A DNA stretch of 42,341 nt from Mycolicibacterium novocastrense (lineage in GTDB: Bacteria; Actinomycetota; Actinomycetes; Mycobacteriales; Mycobacteriaceae): positions 1-42,341 of the forward strand of contig NZ_BCTA01000030.1 of assembly GCF_001570485.1 (NCBI RefSeq), written 5' to 3'. Of the stretch, positions 18,776 through 28,389 are shown in pieces. The notes under the pieces were generated by a model, which was given only the letters and a program-made list of their open reading frames with translations, was not told where the DNA came from and searched no databases. The stretch's first letter is position 1. Each line of letters opens with the position of its first letter. Made by a program: the position numbers and the translations under genes.

Positions 18776-19213
18776 ATGACCCAGACGCTCGGAGCCGATC
18801 TGCTGTCCGTGGTCGCCCGGATCAACCGACTGGCCACCCAGCGGACCCGCCTGCCCCTCGGCTACGCCCAGGCGCGACTGCTGTCCACGATCGAGGATCA
18901 GGGCGAGGCCCGCATCTCCGATCTGGCCGCGCTCGACCACTGCTCACAGCCGACGATGACGACCCAGGTCCGCCGCCTCGAGGAGGCCGGCATGGTGTCG
19001 CGGACCGTCGACCCCGAGGACGCACGGGCGGTGCTGATCCGCATCACGCCCAAGGGAGTGGACACGCTCCGGCAGGTGCGGTTGGACCGCGGCGCGGCGA
19101 TCGATCCGTACCTGGAGCGGCTCGACGGCGCCGACCGGGAGACGCTCAGCCAAGCGGTGCGCGTGTTGCGACGGCTGCTCGACGAGGCGTCGGCCTCCAA
19201 AGCGGTCAGCTGA
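18776..19213 (+). CDS. MarR-family regulator
   Basis: This 145-residue winged-helix protein shows the MarR layout: an N-terminal dimer helix, recognition region [20 protein letters not shown] (about 47-66), wing with [17 protein letters not shown], and C-terminal dimer helix. It matches M. tuberculosis Rv2327 by order and is divergent from the ECF operon, which it may control. No cysteine-rich sensor region is evident; one Cys (C56) lies in the recognition segment. Its 3' end overlaps the end of the convergent amidohydrolase remnant by 8 bases, marking the right edge of the conserved Rv2314c-Rv2327-like block. Confidence 0.88.
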   Translation: MTQTLGADLLSVVARINRLATQRTRLPLGYAQARLLSTIEDQGEARISDLAALDHCSQPTMTTQVRRLEEAGMVSRTVDPEDARAVLIRITPKGVDTLRQVRLDRGAAIDPYLERLDGADRETLSQAVRVLRRLLDEASASKAVS

Positions 19214-19789
19214 CTCCCGCGGGTTGCTCCCTCTGCACCCGCGGGAAGCGGAGCATGCGCCGGGCGTTGTCTTCCACGATCAGCGCGCACTCTTCGTCGG
19301 GCACTCCGGCCAACACCTCAGCGGCACGCTTGCGCGAGTTCGGCCAATTGGAATCCGAGTGCGGGAAGTCGATTTCCAGCGTGATGCGGTCCACGCCGAT
19401 GGTGTACCGGTTCTCCAGGCCGTGCTCGTCGTCGATGAAGCAGCCGTAGAAGTGCGAACGGAACAGATCCGAAGGCCGCGTATCGAAATCGATCGGCTGG
19501 TAGTACCGATGCCGCTCCCACACGTAGTCGGCGCGCTCCAGAATGTAGGGCACCCAACCGATACCGCCCTCGGACAACGAGAACTGCAGATCCGGGAACT
19601 TCTGCAGCTTGCCGGAGAACAACAGGTCGACGGTGGTCCACATCAGGTTGGTCGAGAACAGCGTGATCGCCACCGCGAACGGCGCGTCCGGCAAGGCCGG
19701 GGTCGGCGAGTTGGCCAGCGCCGAGTAGGAGAAGCCCGGGACGAACGAGCCGGAGCCGAAGTGCAGCGACACCGGCATTTTCGCGTCGG
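19206..19789 (-). pseudogene. 5'-truncated amidohydrolase (COG2159-type)
   Basis: Only the C-terminal half of a metal-dependent amidohydrolase remains. Homology-like sequence begins at DAKMPVSLHFGSG and runs through the family's GGIGWVPYILERADYVWERH and FPHSDSNWP segments to the end. The N-terminal half, with the metal-binding HxH strand, is missing. The open frame to 19856 continues only as Arg-rich sequence antisense to another gene fragment, so there is no credible native start. The break falls at about 19,787, where a plus-strand remnant begins. COG2159 enzymes often act in aromatic and lipid catabolism, in line with the neighbouring island. Confidence 0.75.
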
Positions 19790-19990
19790 AGCATCGAGAT
19801 CGCCTCCACCCGAGCGGCTGTCGAGAAGGCGGAGGCCAGCGGCGACACCTCCGCACTCGAGCAGGCCCGCGCTCGCCTGGCCGCGCTGGAGTCGGCCGCC
19901 AAGCGCAACAGCGCGGGACGCATCAACGACGCCAACTTCGAGAAGTTCTTCGGATACTCGGGCACCGCGAAACGCAATCTGTCCGAGTAG
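19787..19990 (+). pseudogene. C-terminal fragment of an unrecognised gene
   Basis: A 67-codon frame, closed by TAG at 19988-19990, shows strong GC third-position bias and protein-like composition: an Ala/Glu-rich helix (about residues 4-40) and a tail ending FEKFFGYSGTAKRNLSE. It has no start codon or ribosome site at its left end, which abuts the broken amidohydrolase. I read it as the 3' end of a gene whose front was lost in the same rearrangement. I do not recognise the family. Confidence 0.5.
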
Positions 19991-20021
19991 CCGTTCGTCA
20001 CGCGCACCGCCGTCGCCGCTC

Positions 20022-21047
20022 TCATGGCCGGGGCGGGCAGGGCGGATTCGGTCCCACTCCACACATTCCGTGATGGATGTAGCTGGGCACCTCGGTGGCG
20101 GGTGGTTGCACCTCGGCGTGCTGGTTGACCAGGTTGAAGCCCAGATTGAACACCAGCATGATCAGGTTGAACACGGCCGCCAGAGCCAGGATGCGCACTG
20201 CGGTGACGGTTCGCCTGTTCTTGAGCTGATCAATGCCGATGTCGGAGATCATCCGGCCGTTGCGGTCCCGCAGACAGTAGATGGCGATGGACGAGACGCT
20301 GACCAGCCCGCCGAAAACGATGCCTTCGTACAGCGGGAACTGGTACATGGTGCCACCGAAGATCGACCAGGTGTCGTCCACCCGCAGGTATGTCCACAGT
20401 CCGATGCGGTGGAAGTACTGTTCCAACACGATGTCGAGCACGATGAACAGCACCAGCATCGCCGCGAGCACGCCCGCGGTGTTGATGCGCGGGTACACCT
20501 TTCGCATACGGGCGATCACCTGATCGATGCCCATGATGGCCAGCGGCGTCAACAGGATGTAGCTGGCGAGGAAGTAGATGATCGGCTGCGGGTTCTCCGC
20601 GCCCTTGTGCACCCACCCGGGGATGAACTCACCCCACGTGCCCATGTTGAAGAAGCCCGCGTTGTACCCGAACACCGGCCTGACGGCGTTCACACCCGGG
20701 TCCTGCCACGCCGCGAGTAGCCAGGCCACCACGAAGATGCCGACCGGCGGAAGTTGCTTGTCCCGCCGCGTCTTCCGGATCATCCAGATCAGGAAGATCA
20801 CCCCGCCGATCATGCATCCGATCTCCCAGAACCGGATCCAGGCGATGCTCGACGTGGGGATGGGGTCGGGTCCGGTCGGCGCGGGTGCGAACTCGTCCGA
20901 GAAGATCCAGCGCCCGTAGACGTAGAGCTGGAACACCACGAACAGCGCACCCAGCCGGGCCAGCCAGACGATCGGGGGCGAATCCCGGTAGGTCTTCGGC
21001 GTCTCGGGGAGGAACTCGGGGGCTTCGGCGTGCTGATGGGCGGTCAT
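20022..21047 (-). CDS. AveC-like (spirocyclase family) membrane protein
   Basis: This 341-residue integral membrane protein has about seven hydrophobic segments and polar motifs such as AAWQDPGVN, YNAGFFNMGTWGEF and DDTWSIFGGTMYQFPLYEG. These match my memory of the family annotated as spirocyclase AveC-like in mycobacteria. AveC itself forms the spiroketal and dehydrates at C22-C23 in avermectin biosynthesis; what its mycobacterial relatives do is not known. ATG 21047 follows CAGGAG closely and overlaps the flavin oxidoreductase stop (ATGA), so it is coupled to a redox cassette. No polyketide synthase is present, so a role on a catabolic substrate is more likely here. Confidence 0.75.
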   Translation of the reverse strand: MTAHQHAEAPEFLPETPKTYRDSPPIVWLARLGALFVVFQLYVYGRWIFSDEFAPAPTGPDPIPTSSIAWIRFWEIGCMIGGVIFLIWMIRKTRRDKQLPPVGIFVVAWLLAAWQDPGVNAVRPVFGYNAGFFNMGTWGEFIPGWVHKGAENPQPIIYFLASYILLTPLAIMGIDQVIARMRKVYPRINTAGVLAAMLVLFIVLDIVLEQYFHRIGLWTYLRVDDTWSIFGGTMYQFPLYEGIVFGGLVSVSSIAIYCLRDRNGRMISDIGIDQLKNRRTVTAVRILALAAVFNLIMLVFNLGFNLVNQHAEVQPPATEVPSYIHHGMCGVGPNPPCPPRP

Positions 21048-22054
21048 GTGACTGCTCCTGTCCTCGTGAAGGCCTCGACGACCTTTGTGCCGTACTGTTT
21101 GCGCCGCCGCGGACTGACGAGAAAGCCCGGTGGGGAATGGAATCCGAGATCGGGAAGGGCGCTGCGGGCGGCGAGCATCGCCCGCGCCTGCGCGGTGTCG
21201 CCGCACGCCGCCATCGCCCACAGCATCTCGTCGGTGACGTGCCTGCCGATCGCGCGAGGGTCTTTACCGGCGAAGTCCGCCCGGATCGCGGCCACCTGGT
21301 CCTGCCAGCCGTGCAGCGCGACCAACGAGTCGTAGGTCTTGACGGTCAGATAGAACGCGATTTGCAGCTTGGCGTCGTCGATCGCGCGTTGGGGATCGTC
21401 GTCGCCGATGGCGGTGATCACCCAACCCCAACGCAACAGGCCGGTCGGGTCGCGACCGGCGCGTCGCGCGCCCAACGCCAGGTTCGGCTCGACCACCTCG
21501 GCCCACCAGCGGTCGGTGAACAATCCGTGCCCGAGCACCCCGTCCGCCACGCCGCCGACGGCGCGCAGCATGTGAACGTTGAACGCGCCCAGCAGGATCG
21601 GGACGTCTATGGGTCCCAGCACCGGCGCCTGGATGCGGGCGTCGATGTGGTAGAAGTCGCCGTCGAAGGCGATCCGCTCACCGTTTTCCGCCTCCAGGAA
21701 CGCGCGGATGCAGCGCACCAGCTCCGTCATCCGCGGCGCCGGATGCGAGGAGTCCACCCCGAACCAGTCGCGGTTCATCCTTCCCGTTCCCGCGCCCAGC
21801 CCGAGGAACACCCGGCCGGGTGCGATCTTGTTCAGATGCCTGGCGGCCGCGGCGTGGACGAACGGCGACCGTGCGAACGCGTACGCGATCCCCGGCCCGA
21901 TGCGCGCCGTGCTGGTCTGGTGTGCCATCTCCGAGGCCGTGACGTAGGCGCCGGTGTCGGCGAATTCGCCCGCGCAGAACGCCGCTGCTCCAGCGGATTC
22001 GGCCTGTCTCGCGAGATCGCCGCCCGGCCACGGCATCGCCCACTGCATCGCCAT
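21044..22054 (-). CDS. LLM-class flavin/F420-dependent oxidoreductase
   Basis: This 336-residue bacterial-luciferase-like TIM-barrel protein contains the family segments RIGPGIAYAFARSPFVHAAA (about 51-70) and GRVFLGLGAGTGRMNRDWFG (about 79-98). Many mycobacterial members use coenzyme F420 instead of FMN, and the cofactor cannot be decided from sequence alone. ATG 22054 has a GGACGGA ribosome site, lies 14 nt after the SDR stop and overlaps the AveC-like start. The product would carry out hydride transfer or oxygenation on the island's substrate, beside an alcohol dehydrogenase-type SDR. It appears full length. Confidence 0.88.
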   Translation of the reverse strand: MAMQWAMPWPGGDLARQAESAGAAAFCAGEFADTGAYVTASEMAHQTSTARIGPGIAYAFARSPFVHAAAARHLNKIAPGRVFLGLGAGTGRMNRDWFGVDSSHPAPRMTELVRCIRAFLEAENGERIAFDGDFYHIDARIQAPVLGPIDVPILLGAFNVHMLRAVGGVADGVLGHGLFTDRWWAEVVEPNLALGARRAGRDPTGLLRWGWVITAIGDDDPQRAIDDAKLQIAFYLTVKTYDSLVALHGWQDQVAAIRADFAGKDPRAIGRHVTDEMLWAMAACGDTAQARAMLAARSALPDLGFHSPPGFLVSPRRRKQYGTKVVEAFTRTGAVT

Positions 22055-22068
22055 GGATGTCCGTCCGA

Positions 22069-22923
22069 TCAGAACTTCACGGTGGCGCCGGCGTCGACCT
22101 TGAGCTGCAACCCCGTCACGTATCGGGACTCGTCGGAGGCCAGGTAGCAGATCCCGTGTGAGATGTCCTCGGGTTCCACGTAGGGAATCGGCATGCCCTG
22201 CATCATCGGGAAGGTCAGCAACGCGTCGTCGAGGGACGGATGCTCGAGGTCGGGCCGGAACATCTTGTACATCGACTCGTTGTGCAGCATCGGGGTGTTG
22301 ACGTTGGTCGGGTGCACCACATTGACCCGGATCGACTTCGGCGCCAGCTGGTTGGCCAGCGCCATCGTGTACTTGTCGATGAACTGCTTGGCCAGGTTGT
22401 AACCCGCTCCGCCCGAACCGTTGGGCCCCATGCTCGCGGCCGGCCCGGCCTTCTCGGCCAGCAGCCCGGCGACCGACCCCACGGTGATGATCGAGGCTCC
22501 GGCCGAAAGATACGGCAGCGCAACGTGAACGGTGTTCACCACGCCGACGAAGTCGACGTCGAACGCGTTGGCGAAGGCGTCGATGGGCTGGTCCGACCCC
22601 AGCGGGCAGATGCCGGCGTTGGCGACCACCACGTCGAGCTTGCCGAGTTCGTCCACCGCGGACTTCAGCGCATCGGCGAGCGCGGCGCGGTCGCGCACGT
22701 CGACGACGGCCGTCACCGCCCGGCGTCCGGTCTTCTCGACCTCTGAACCCGCCTCTTCGAGGTCGTGCTCGGTGGACAGCGCGTAATCGTTGTGTTCGAC
22801 GTCGCCGCAGATGTCGAACAGGATGATGTCGGCGCCCTCCTCGGCCAGCCGCACCGCATGCGACCGGCCCTGGCCTCGGGCGCCACCGGTGATGAGGACG
22901 ACCTTGTCCTGCACTCTGCCCAC
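22069..22923 (-). CDS. Mycofactocin-type short-chain dehydrogenase
   Basis: This 284-residue SDR has the NAD-binding motif TGGARGQGRSHA (12-23), NAG at 102-104, and the catalytic S150, Y175 and K179 (YNLAK). The GQGRSHAVRLAEEGADII segment and the insert around 38-60 (FDICGDVEHNDYALSTEHDL) are marks of the mycofactocin-coupled SDR subfamily, which keep their nicotinamide bound and pass electrons to mycofactocin. The substrate is probably a secondary alcohol in the island's pathway. It lies between the CoA ligase and the oxidoreductase on the same strand. The mycofactocin biosynthesis genes are not in the window. Confidence 0.9.
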   Translation of the reverse strand: MGRVQDKVVLITGGARGQGRSHAVRLAEEGADIILFDICGDVEHNDYALSTEHDLEEAGSEVEKTGRRAVTAVVDVRDRAALADALKSAVDELGKLDVVVANAGICPLGSDQPIDAFANAFDVDFVGVVNTVHVALPYLSAGASIITVGSVAGLLAEKAGPAASMGPNGSGGAGYNLAKQFIDKYTMALANQLAPKSIRVNVVHPTNVNTPMLHNESMYKMFRPDLEHPSLDDALLTFPMMQGMPIPYVEPEDISHGICYLASDESRYVTGLQLKVDAGATVKF

Positions 22924-22946
22924 GTTCGTTTCCTTCCGTCGGATAT

Positions 22947-24540
22947 CTATTGACCGGTCGTGTCGAGTTGTTCTCTGAGGCGGTGCTTTTGCACCTTGCC
23001 GCTGATGGTGCGCGGCAGTTCCGGCACCACCACGATGCGTTCGGGTGTCTTCTGCCGGGCCAGCCCGCAGGCGGCGAAGTGCGCGGCGGCATCGGCGGTG
23101 TCGAATGACCCACCCGCCTGCAGCACGACGAACACGCAGACCCGTTCGCCGTACTTCTCGTCGGGGGCGCCCACCGCGGCGGCTTCCGCCACCGCGGGGT
23201 GGCTGCTGACCACGTCTTCGACTTCCTTCGACGAGATGTTCTCGCCGCCCCGCACGATGATGTCCTTCTTGCGGTCGGTGATGGTGAGGAAGCCGTCGGG
23301 ATCCAACCGCCCGACATCACCGGTGCGGAACCAGCCGTCGATGAAGCCGGCCTCGGTGAAGCGGGGATCGGTGTAACCCCGGAACAATTCGGGCCCCTGC
23401 GTGAGGATTTCGCCGTCGTGGCCGGCCGGTACGTCGCGCCCGTGCTCGTCGACCAGACGGACCCGGGTGCCGGGGGCGATCCGGCCGTCGGTGTCGGCAC
23501 GCTTGTCCAGTGGATCCTCCGGGCGGCCGACGCTGATCGTGGGGTGTTCGCTGGATCCGTAGCAGCGGTAGGCACCGATGCCGAACCGGTCGGCGCGACG
23601 GATCAGCGTGCCCGCGACACCGGCCGCGCCGGTGGTGTACTCGCGCAGGCTCGACACATCGAGACCGTCGCGTTGGGCGACGTCGAGGATGCCACCCAGA
23701 TGGATCGGCGCGCCGGCCGAGACGCTCACGCCGCGCTTGGCGATGAGCCGGGCGGCGGCCTCGGGGTTCCATGCGTCCATGGCGATGGTGTCTCCGGAGC
23801 GGCACATCATGCGCAGGATGCCCAGCGTGCCTGCGATGTGTCCGGCCGGAAAGACCGCCAACGTGGTCTGGTCGGCATCGGTGTTGCGCAGCGCATCCAT
23901 CGCGCGCAGTTCACCGAGCAGTGAACCGTGGGTGTGCTGGACCCCCTTGGGTTCCGCCGTCGTCCCCGATGTGTACACCAGCACCGCGCGACCTTCAGGG
24001 TCGGGACGACACGGCGTGAAACCCGTTGCCGCCGTGGCGGTCAGCTCTTCGAGCGGGATGGTCCCCTGGTGCGCACCGCCCAGCACGACGCGGTGCTGCA
24101 GGTCGGGCAGATCGGCCAATGCCGCCACGGTCGCGCCGGTGTCGCGGTTGCGGAGCTCGCGAGCCAGCACGATGGCACGGGCCCCCGATTGCCTGGCGAT
24201 GAAGGCGACCTCGGCAGGGCCGTAGATCGGCACGATGGGCAGCACCACCGCACCGCACAACCAGGCGGCGGCGTGCACGGAGAAGCACTCGCGCCGAGTT
24301 CGGCAGCTGGACGGCGACGACATCGCCGGGCCGGATACCCAGCCCGGCCAGCCCGGCGGCCAACCGCATGCTCTCGTCGAACAACTCGGCGGCGGTGAAC
24401 TGATCGGGACGGTCGTCGCTGTGCACCATGACCGCGGTGTCGGGGTGCTCGCCGATGAACCCGGCGATCTCGTCGGGGATGGTGTCCGCGGCTGTCCCTG
24501 CGCGGCGGCCGGGTTCGGTCAGCACGACAACAGCACACAT
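22947..24540 (-). pseudogene. Acyl-CoA ligase with a frameshift
   Basis: Two frames together make one adenylate-forming ligase of about 530 residues. The N-terminal part starts at ATG 24540 (MCAVVVLTEPG) and is good up to VVAVQLPNSA near 24,300. The sequence then continues in another frame from ECFSVHAAAWLCGAVVLP. One base removed or added around 24,288-24,302 would restore it. The rest carries the ATP loop YTSGTTAEPKG, YGSSEHP, GWFRTGDVG and the C-terminal lysine region ISGKVQKHRL. The start overlaps the thiolase stop by 22 bases. It could be a true pseudogene or a sequencing error. Confidence 0.8.
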
Positions 24541-25688
24541 CCGGCTATCGGGCCGCCGCCGGCGGAGGCGACGGCGACTTCGGGGCGCGTGGATACCGCG
24601 GTGTCGGTGGCCAGCCCGCGCAGCTGCTGGCACGCCTCGTACAGCACCCAGTACCCGTGCATCCGGCCGGCCGACAGCTGACCGCCGTAGGTGTTCAACG
24701 GCAACTCGCCGTCGATGCCGATGCGTGCACCGCCGTCGACGAAGGGGCCACCCTCACCGTCGCCGCAGAAGCCCAGGGCCTCCAACCACGCCAGCGTGAG
24801 ATAGCTGAACCCGTCGTACAACTCGGCCAGATCGACGTCGGCCGGTTTCAGGTCGGTCTTGGACCACATGTCGGCCGCGGCGTCGTGCATCGCCATCTTC
24901 GGATAGTCGGGGCGGCCGGTCCATCCCCCGGCACCCGACGCGCCGCCTGCCGCTTCGATGGTGACCGCCCCGTTGGGTGCATCGGCCCGGTGCCCGGGAT
25001 GCGACAGCACCAGCGCGATCGAGCCGTCGACCGGCACGTCACAGTCGAGCAAACCGAGTGGCGTGGAGATCGGCCTGGCGTCCAGGTACTGCTCCATGGT
25101 CATCGGATCGCGGTACACCGCAAGCGGATTGCGCGCGGCGTTGCGTCGGGCGTTCAGCGCGATCCAGCCGAGTTGCTCCTTGGTGGTGCCGTAACGGTCC
25201 ATGTGGGCGCGGCAGTGCATGGCGAGCCAGTTGGCGGCCGAATACGCGTGCGCGGCAAGCAGGTAGCCGACCTCGGTCATGTCCATGCCGCCCTCGGCGC
25301 GCTTTCCGCCGGACTCCGGCGCCCGGTCTGCGGCGCGGCGCTCCACGGTGCCGCCGATCATCTGCACCGTCCGGTAGACGAGCACATGGCGGGCCTTGCC
25401 CTCGGCGATCAGGTCACGCGCCGCGACCACGGGGGTCAACAGCCCGTAGCGACCCAGCATCGGGCCGTCGTCTCCGCCCTCGCGAACCCCCAGCGCGGCG
25501 GCCGCTTCATCGGCCGGGGTGTCACCCATGGTGAGAACCGCGTCGATATCGGCAGGCGTCAGGCCGGCGTCGGCGATGGCGGCCCCGGAGGCCTGCACGG
25601 TCATGTCCAGCGCCGGGACGCCGGTGCGGCGGCCGATCGCAGAGATTCCGGCGCCCGCGATGACCGGTGCGCTGGGCGGGGCGGACAT
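24519..25688 (-). CDS. Thiolase-like lipid-transfer protein, possible retro-aldolase
   Basis: The 389-residue thiolase-fold protein lacks the nucleophilic cysteine of true thiolases. It instead has the Tyr-containing segments ELYDGFSYLTLAWLEALGF and NTYGGQLSAGRMHGYWVLYE seen in Ltp2-type enzymes, which with a DUF35 partner cleave beta-hydroxyacyl-CoA side chains by retro-aldol reaction. A DUF35 gene remnant lies divergently, 44 bases away, supporting that pairing. The start at ATG 25688 follows GAGGGAGG-like purines. If the partner is dead, this enzyme may be orphaned. A role as plain acetyltransferase is less likely. Confidence 0.82.
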   Translation of the reverse strand: MSAPPSAPVIAGAGISAIGRRTGVPALDMTVQASGAAIADAGLTPADIDAVLTMGDTPADEAAAALGVREGGDDGPMLGRYGLLTPVVAARDLIAEGKARHVLVYRTVQMIGGTVERRAADRAPESGGKRAEGGMDMTEVGYLLAAHAYSAANWLAMHCRAHMDRYGTTKEQLGWIALNARRNAARNPLAVYRDPMTMEQYLDARPISTPLGLLDCDVPVDGSIALVLSHPGHRADAPNGAVTIEAAGGASGAGGWTGRPDYPKMAMHDAAADMWSKTDLKPADVDLAELYDGFSYLTLAWLEALGFCGDGEGGPFVDGGARIGIDGELPLNTYGGQLSAGRMHGYWVLYEACQQLRGLATDTAVSTRPEVAVASAGGGPIAGCVLLSC

Positions 25689-25710
25689 CCGACCTCCCTC
25701 GGAAATGAAC

Positions 25711-25724
25711 TTAATCAGTGTACT
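25711..25724 (+). promoter_or_regulatory. Shared island element, copy A
   Basis: TTAATCAGTGTACT lies between the divergent thiolase and DUF35 genes, ending 8 bases before the DUF35 GTG. TGTACT could be a -10 box for a leaderless DUF35 transcript. Copies B (35930-35943) and D (28353-28366, minus) match it at 12 of 14 positions or better. Confidence 0.5.
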
Positions 25725-25732
25725 TTTATGGC

Positions 25733-26005
25733 GTGTCTGATACGTCGGTTACCTCGGATTTCTCGCACGCCCCCCGCATCCTGCCGACCCTCGACGACGC
25801 TTCGCGTCCCTATTGGACGGGCGGCGCCGAAGGCCGACTGCTCATCGCCCACTGCTCCCCGTGCGGGCGTTACTTCCATCCCCCACGGGCGGCGTGTCCG
25901 ACGTGCGGCGCGGATCCGGAGTTCGTCGCGGTGTCCGGTCGCGGCACCGTGTTCACGTTCACCGTGACCGGGCAGCCAGGGGGCCGCGGGGATGGTGGTA
26001 CTTGA
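25733..26005 (+). pseudogene. DUF35 acyl-CoA-binding protein, 3' truncated
   Basis: The N-terminal two thirds of a DUF35 protein are clear: the helical hook (ILPTLDDASRPYWTGGAEGR), a zinc ribbon with C41-x2-C44 and C55-x2-C58, and the first OB-fold strand GRGTVFTFTVTGQ. From about 25,975 the sequence loses family likeness and stops at 26005, about 40-50 residues short. DUF35 proteins partner Ltp2-like aldolases and enoyl-CoA hydratases. Beyond the stop the same frame gives TVAVAGFDRLPRDPLIDSVR, with coding-type base use and unknown origin. The region looks like a deletion scar running into the next crotonase. Confidence 0.75.
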
Positions 26006-26103
26006 CCAGCCGGGCGGCGCAGCGCCACGGTGGCCGTCGCCGGTTTCGATCGGTTGCCGCGCGACCCGCTGATCGACTCGGTCCGCGCCGGTGGTCTGCA
26101 CGA

Positions 26104-26874
26104 TCCACTTTCGCGGTCGGTTCGGACCATGTGGCCACGGTGACGTTGAATCGGCCGGACGCGATGAACGCCATCTCCGAGCGGATGGCCCGCGAGCTGG
26201 TGTGGGTCTGGCAGACCGTGCGCGACACCGACGACATCCACGTGGTGGTGCTGCGGGCGGCGGGCGATCGGGCCTTCTGCACCGGTGTCGACGTCAAGGG
26301 CGACGGGGGCTGGTTCCTGAAGTCCAACGTGTGGAACAGCTTCGATCCCGGGGTGTGGGTGTCGCCGAAGATCGCGCACCGGTGCTGGAAGCCGGTGATC
26401 ACCGCCGTCCACGGACTGGTGGCCGGCGGCGGGCAGTACCTGCTCAACGAGGCCGACATCATCATCTGCTCCGAGGACGCGGCGTTCTTCGACCCTCACG
26501 CCAACGCCTCGATCGTCTCGGCGCTGGAACCGATCGGGATGCTGCAGCGCGGTGTTCCGCTCGGCGACGTGCTGCGTTGGGCGCTGATGGGCACCGAGGA
26601 ACGCATCTCCGCACAGACCGCGCTGCGGCTCGGGCTGGTCACCGAGGTCGTCGACCGCGAACAGCTCTGGGAGCGCGCCCACCAGATCGCGGCGACCATC
26701 GCCGAGCGGAATACGAAGGCAATCCAGGGAACCATCCGGGCGATATGGGAATCTCTAGACATGACCAGGTCGACCGCGCTGCAGAACGGCATGGCCTACA
26801 CCCATATCGGCAACCCGCCAGTGGCCGAACGCCGGGCGACGCCACGGCGCAACGGACCACCCACTTACCGGTGA
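26104..26874 (+). pseudogene. Crotonase family gene, 5' truncated
   Basis: About 256 residues of a crotonase are intact, from STFAVGSDHVATVTLNRPDA to the end, but the first few residues and any ribosome site are missing. It may still be translated from GTG 26131. The oxyanion-hole segments AFCTGVDVKGDGGW and HGLVAGGGQYLLNEADI are present. The usual catalytic glutamates are not: Q stands at the first position and the second reads FFDPHANASIV. It is therefore unlikely to be a classical hydratase. Its stop lies 4 bases before the tandem GntR start, so the two were probably one operon with the DUF35 gene. Confidence 0.72.
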
Positions 26875-26878
26875 TGCG

Positions 26879-28309
26879 GTGGATCAAGACCTGATCGCGC
26901 CGCGCATCGACTCGCGGCGGGCCAAGTTGGCGGGCCGCGCGGCCGAGCAGATCGTCGCGGACGTCATCGAACTGGGCTGGCCGGTGGGTCATGTGCTCGG
27001 TTCGGAGGCCGAGCTGCTCGAGCGCTACGGGGTGAGCCGGGCGGTGCTGCGGGAGGCCGTGCGCCTCGTCGAGCATCAGCGCGTGGCCCGCATGCGCCGC
27101 GGTACCGGTGGCGGCCTAGTCATCGACGAACCCGACGTCGACGCGGTGATCGGTCCGACCGTGATCTACCTGTTGCGGGCCAAAGCCACCCTCGACGAAC
27201 TCTTCGACACCCGGATCATCCTGGAGGAACTGGTCGCCGAACTGGCCTCGCAGCGTGCCCGTGAGGCCGATATCAGCACCGTGCGCGAAACGTTGGCCGA
27301 GGAATCGGCGGGCAACTTCACGGATTACCGGCTTCTGCACACACAACTGGCCGCGCTGACCGGGAATCCGGTGTTGCAGCTGTTCGTCGAAACCTTCAGC
27401 CGCGTCATCGATTTCCACTTCGCCGACGAGGCCGCGCTGCCCACCGGCATGAGCAGAGAGGTACAGCACGCGCATGCGAGCATCGCGCGGGCGATCCTGA
27501 CCAACAACCCCGGCGTGGCCCGCGAGCGGATGAGTAGGCATCTCCGCGCGGAAGCGGAATTCATTCACCGTCAGCCGGCGACGGTGCAGGTCCTCGACCC
27601 CACCACCGCCCTGGCGGGCACCGACGGCGACAAGCGCGGCGAGGCGCTGGCCAGGCAGATCTTCGCCTGGGTCCTTGACACCGGCGCGACACCCGGCACG
27701 TTCATCGGCTCGGAGGCCACGCTGATGGCCAAGTACAAGGCCAGCCGAGCGGTGCTGCGCGAGGCCATCCGGATCCTCGAGTACCAGCAGATCGCGCTCA
27801 CCCGGCGTGGCCCCGGTGGCGGCCTGTTCGTCGCGGAGCCCGACAGTTCGGCGCTGACCGAGATCATCTCGATCTACCTACGCCGCCACGGCGTCAACGC
27901 ACAACACATCCAGGAGTTGCGCACCGGGCTGGAACTCGCGGTGGCCGAGCGGGCAGCCTCCGCCGTGCGTTCCGGCACCGTCGACGCCTCGATGATCGAG
28001 AAGGCGCTGGCCACCGAGTCCGAACAGGGCGTCACCGCCGCGTATGCCAAACGTGAGGACTTCCATTCCGTGCTCGCCCGACTCTCGGGCAATCGGGCAT
28101 TGGAACTCGTGCACCGGGCAACCATGCGACTCGGGTGGAACTTCTTCGCCCAGTACGTCGATGACGACCCCCAGGCGCTCGAGCGGGCATCCAAGGCCAT
28201 CGATCCGGCGCACCGCAGCATCGCCGACGCGCTGCTGGCCGGCGACAGCGAGCTGGCCGTGGTGCGGATGCGCGCGCACATCGCGGCCACCACACCGCAG
28301 GGGCGGTGA
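26879..28309 (+). CDS. Tandem GntR/FCD regulator (two complete copies in one chain)
   Basis: The 476-residue protein is an internal duplication of a FadR-type GntR regulator. Copy one has a winged helix around 20-85 (GSEAELLERYGVSRAVLREA) and an FCD ligand domain about 105-230. Copy two repeats them around 250-325 (GSEATLMAKYKASRAVLREA) and about 335-470. Ordinary members dimerise, so one chain could act as a pseudo-dimer. It lies among acyl-CoA genes and probably senses an acyl-CoA. GTG 26879 has only a weak ribosome site, implying coupling to the crotonase. The shared promoter elements of the island are candidate binding sites. Confidence 0.88.
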   Translation: MDQDLIAPRIDSRRAKLAGRAAEQIVADVIELGWPVGHVLGSEAELLERYGVSRAVLREAVRLVEHQRVARMRRGTGGGLVIDEPDVDAVIGPTVIYLLRAKATLDELFDTRIILEELVAELASQRAREADISTVRETLAEESAGNFTDYRLLHTQLAALTGNPVLQLFVETFSRVIDFHFADEAALPTGMSREVQHAHASIARAILTNNPGVARERMSRHLRAEAEFIHRQPATVQVLDPTTALAGTDGDKRGEALARQIFAWVLDTGATPGTFIGSEATLMAKYKASRAVLREAIRILEYQQIALTRRGPGGGLFVAEPDSSALTEIISIYLRRHGVNAQHIQELRTGLELAVAERAASAVRSGTVDASMIEKALATESEQGVTAAYAKREDFHSVLARLSGNRALELVHRATMRLGWNFFAQYVDDDPQALERASKAIDPAHRSIADALLAGDSELAVVRMRAHIAATTPQGR

Positions 28310-28352
28310 CTTCTCAGCGGTCCAATCGGGGCCTGTTCAGAGCCCGGCGTTG

Positions 28353-28366
28353 AGTATACTGTTTAA
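28353..28366 (-). promoter_or_regulatory. Shared island element, copy D
   Basis: On the minus strand this reads TTAAACAGTATACT; preceded by AGC it matches copy B at 15 of 17 positions. The plus strand gives TATACT (28355-28360), a good -10 box for the CoA ligase gene starting at 28390. An operator here would overlap the promoter. AGCTAATTCA just after it (28366-28375) recurs exactly at 34168-34177. Confidence 0.5.
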
Positions 28367-28389
28367 GCTAATTCAAGAGGGGAGTGCTC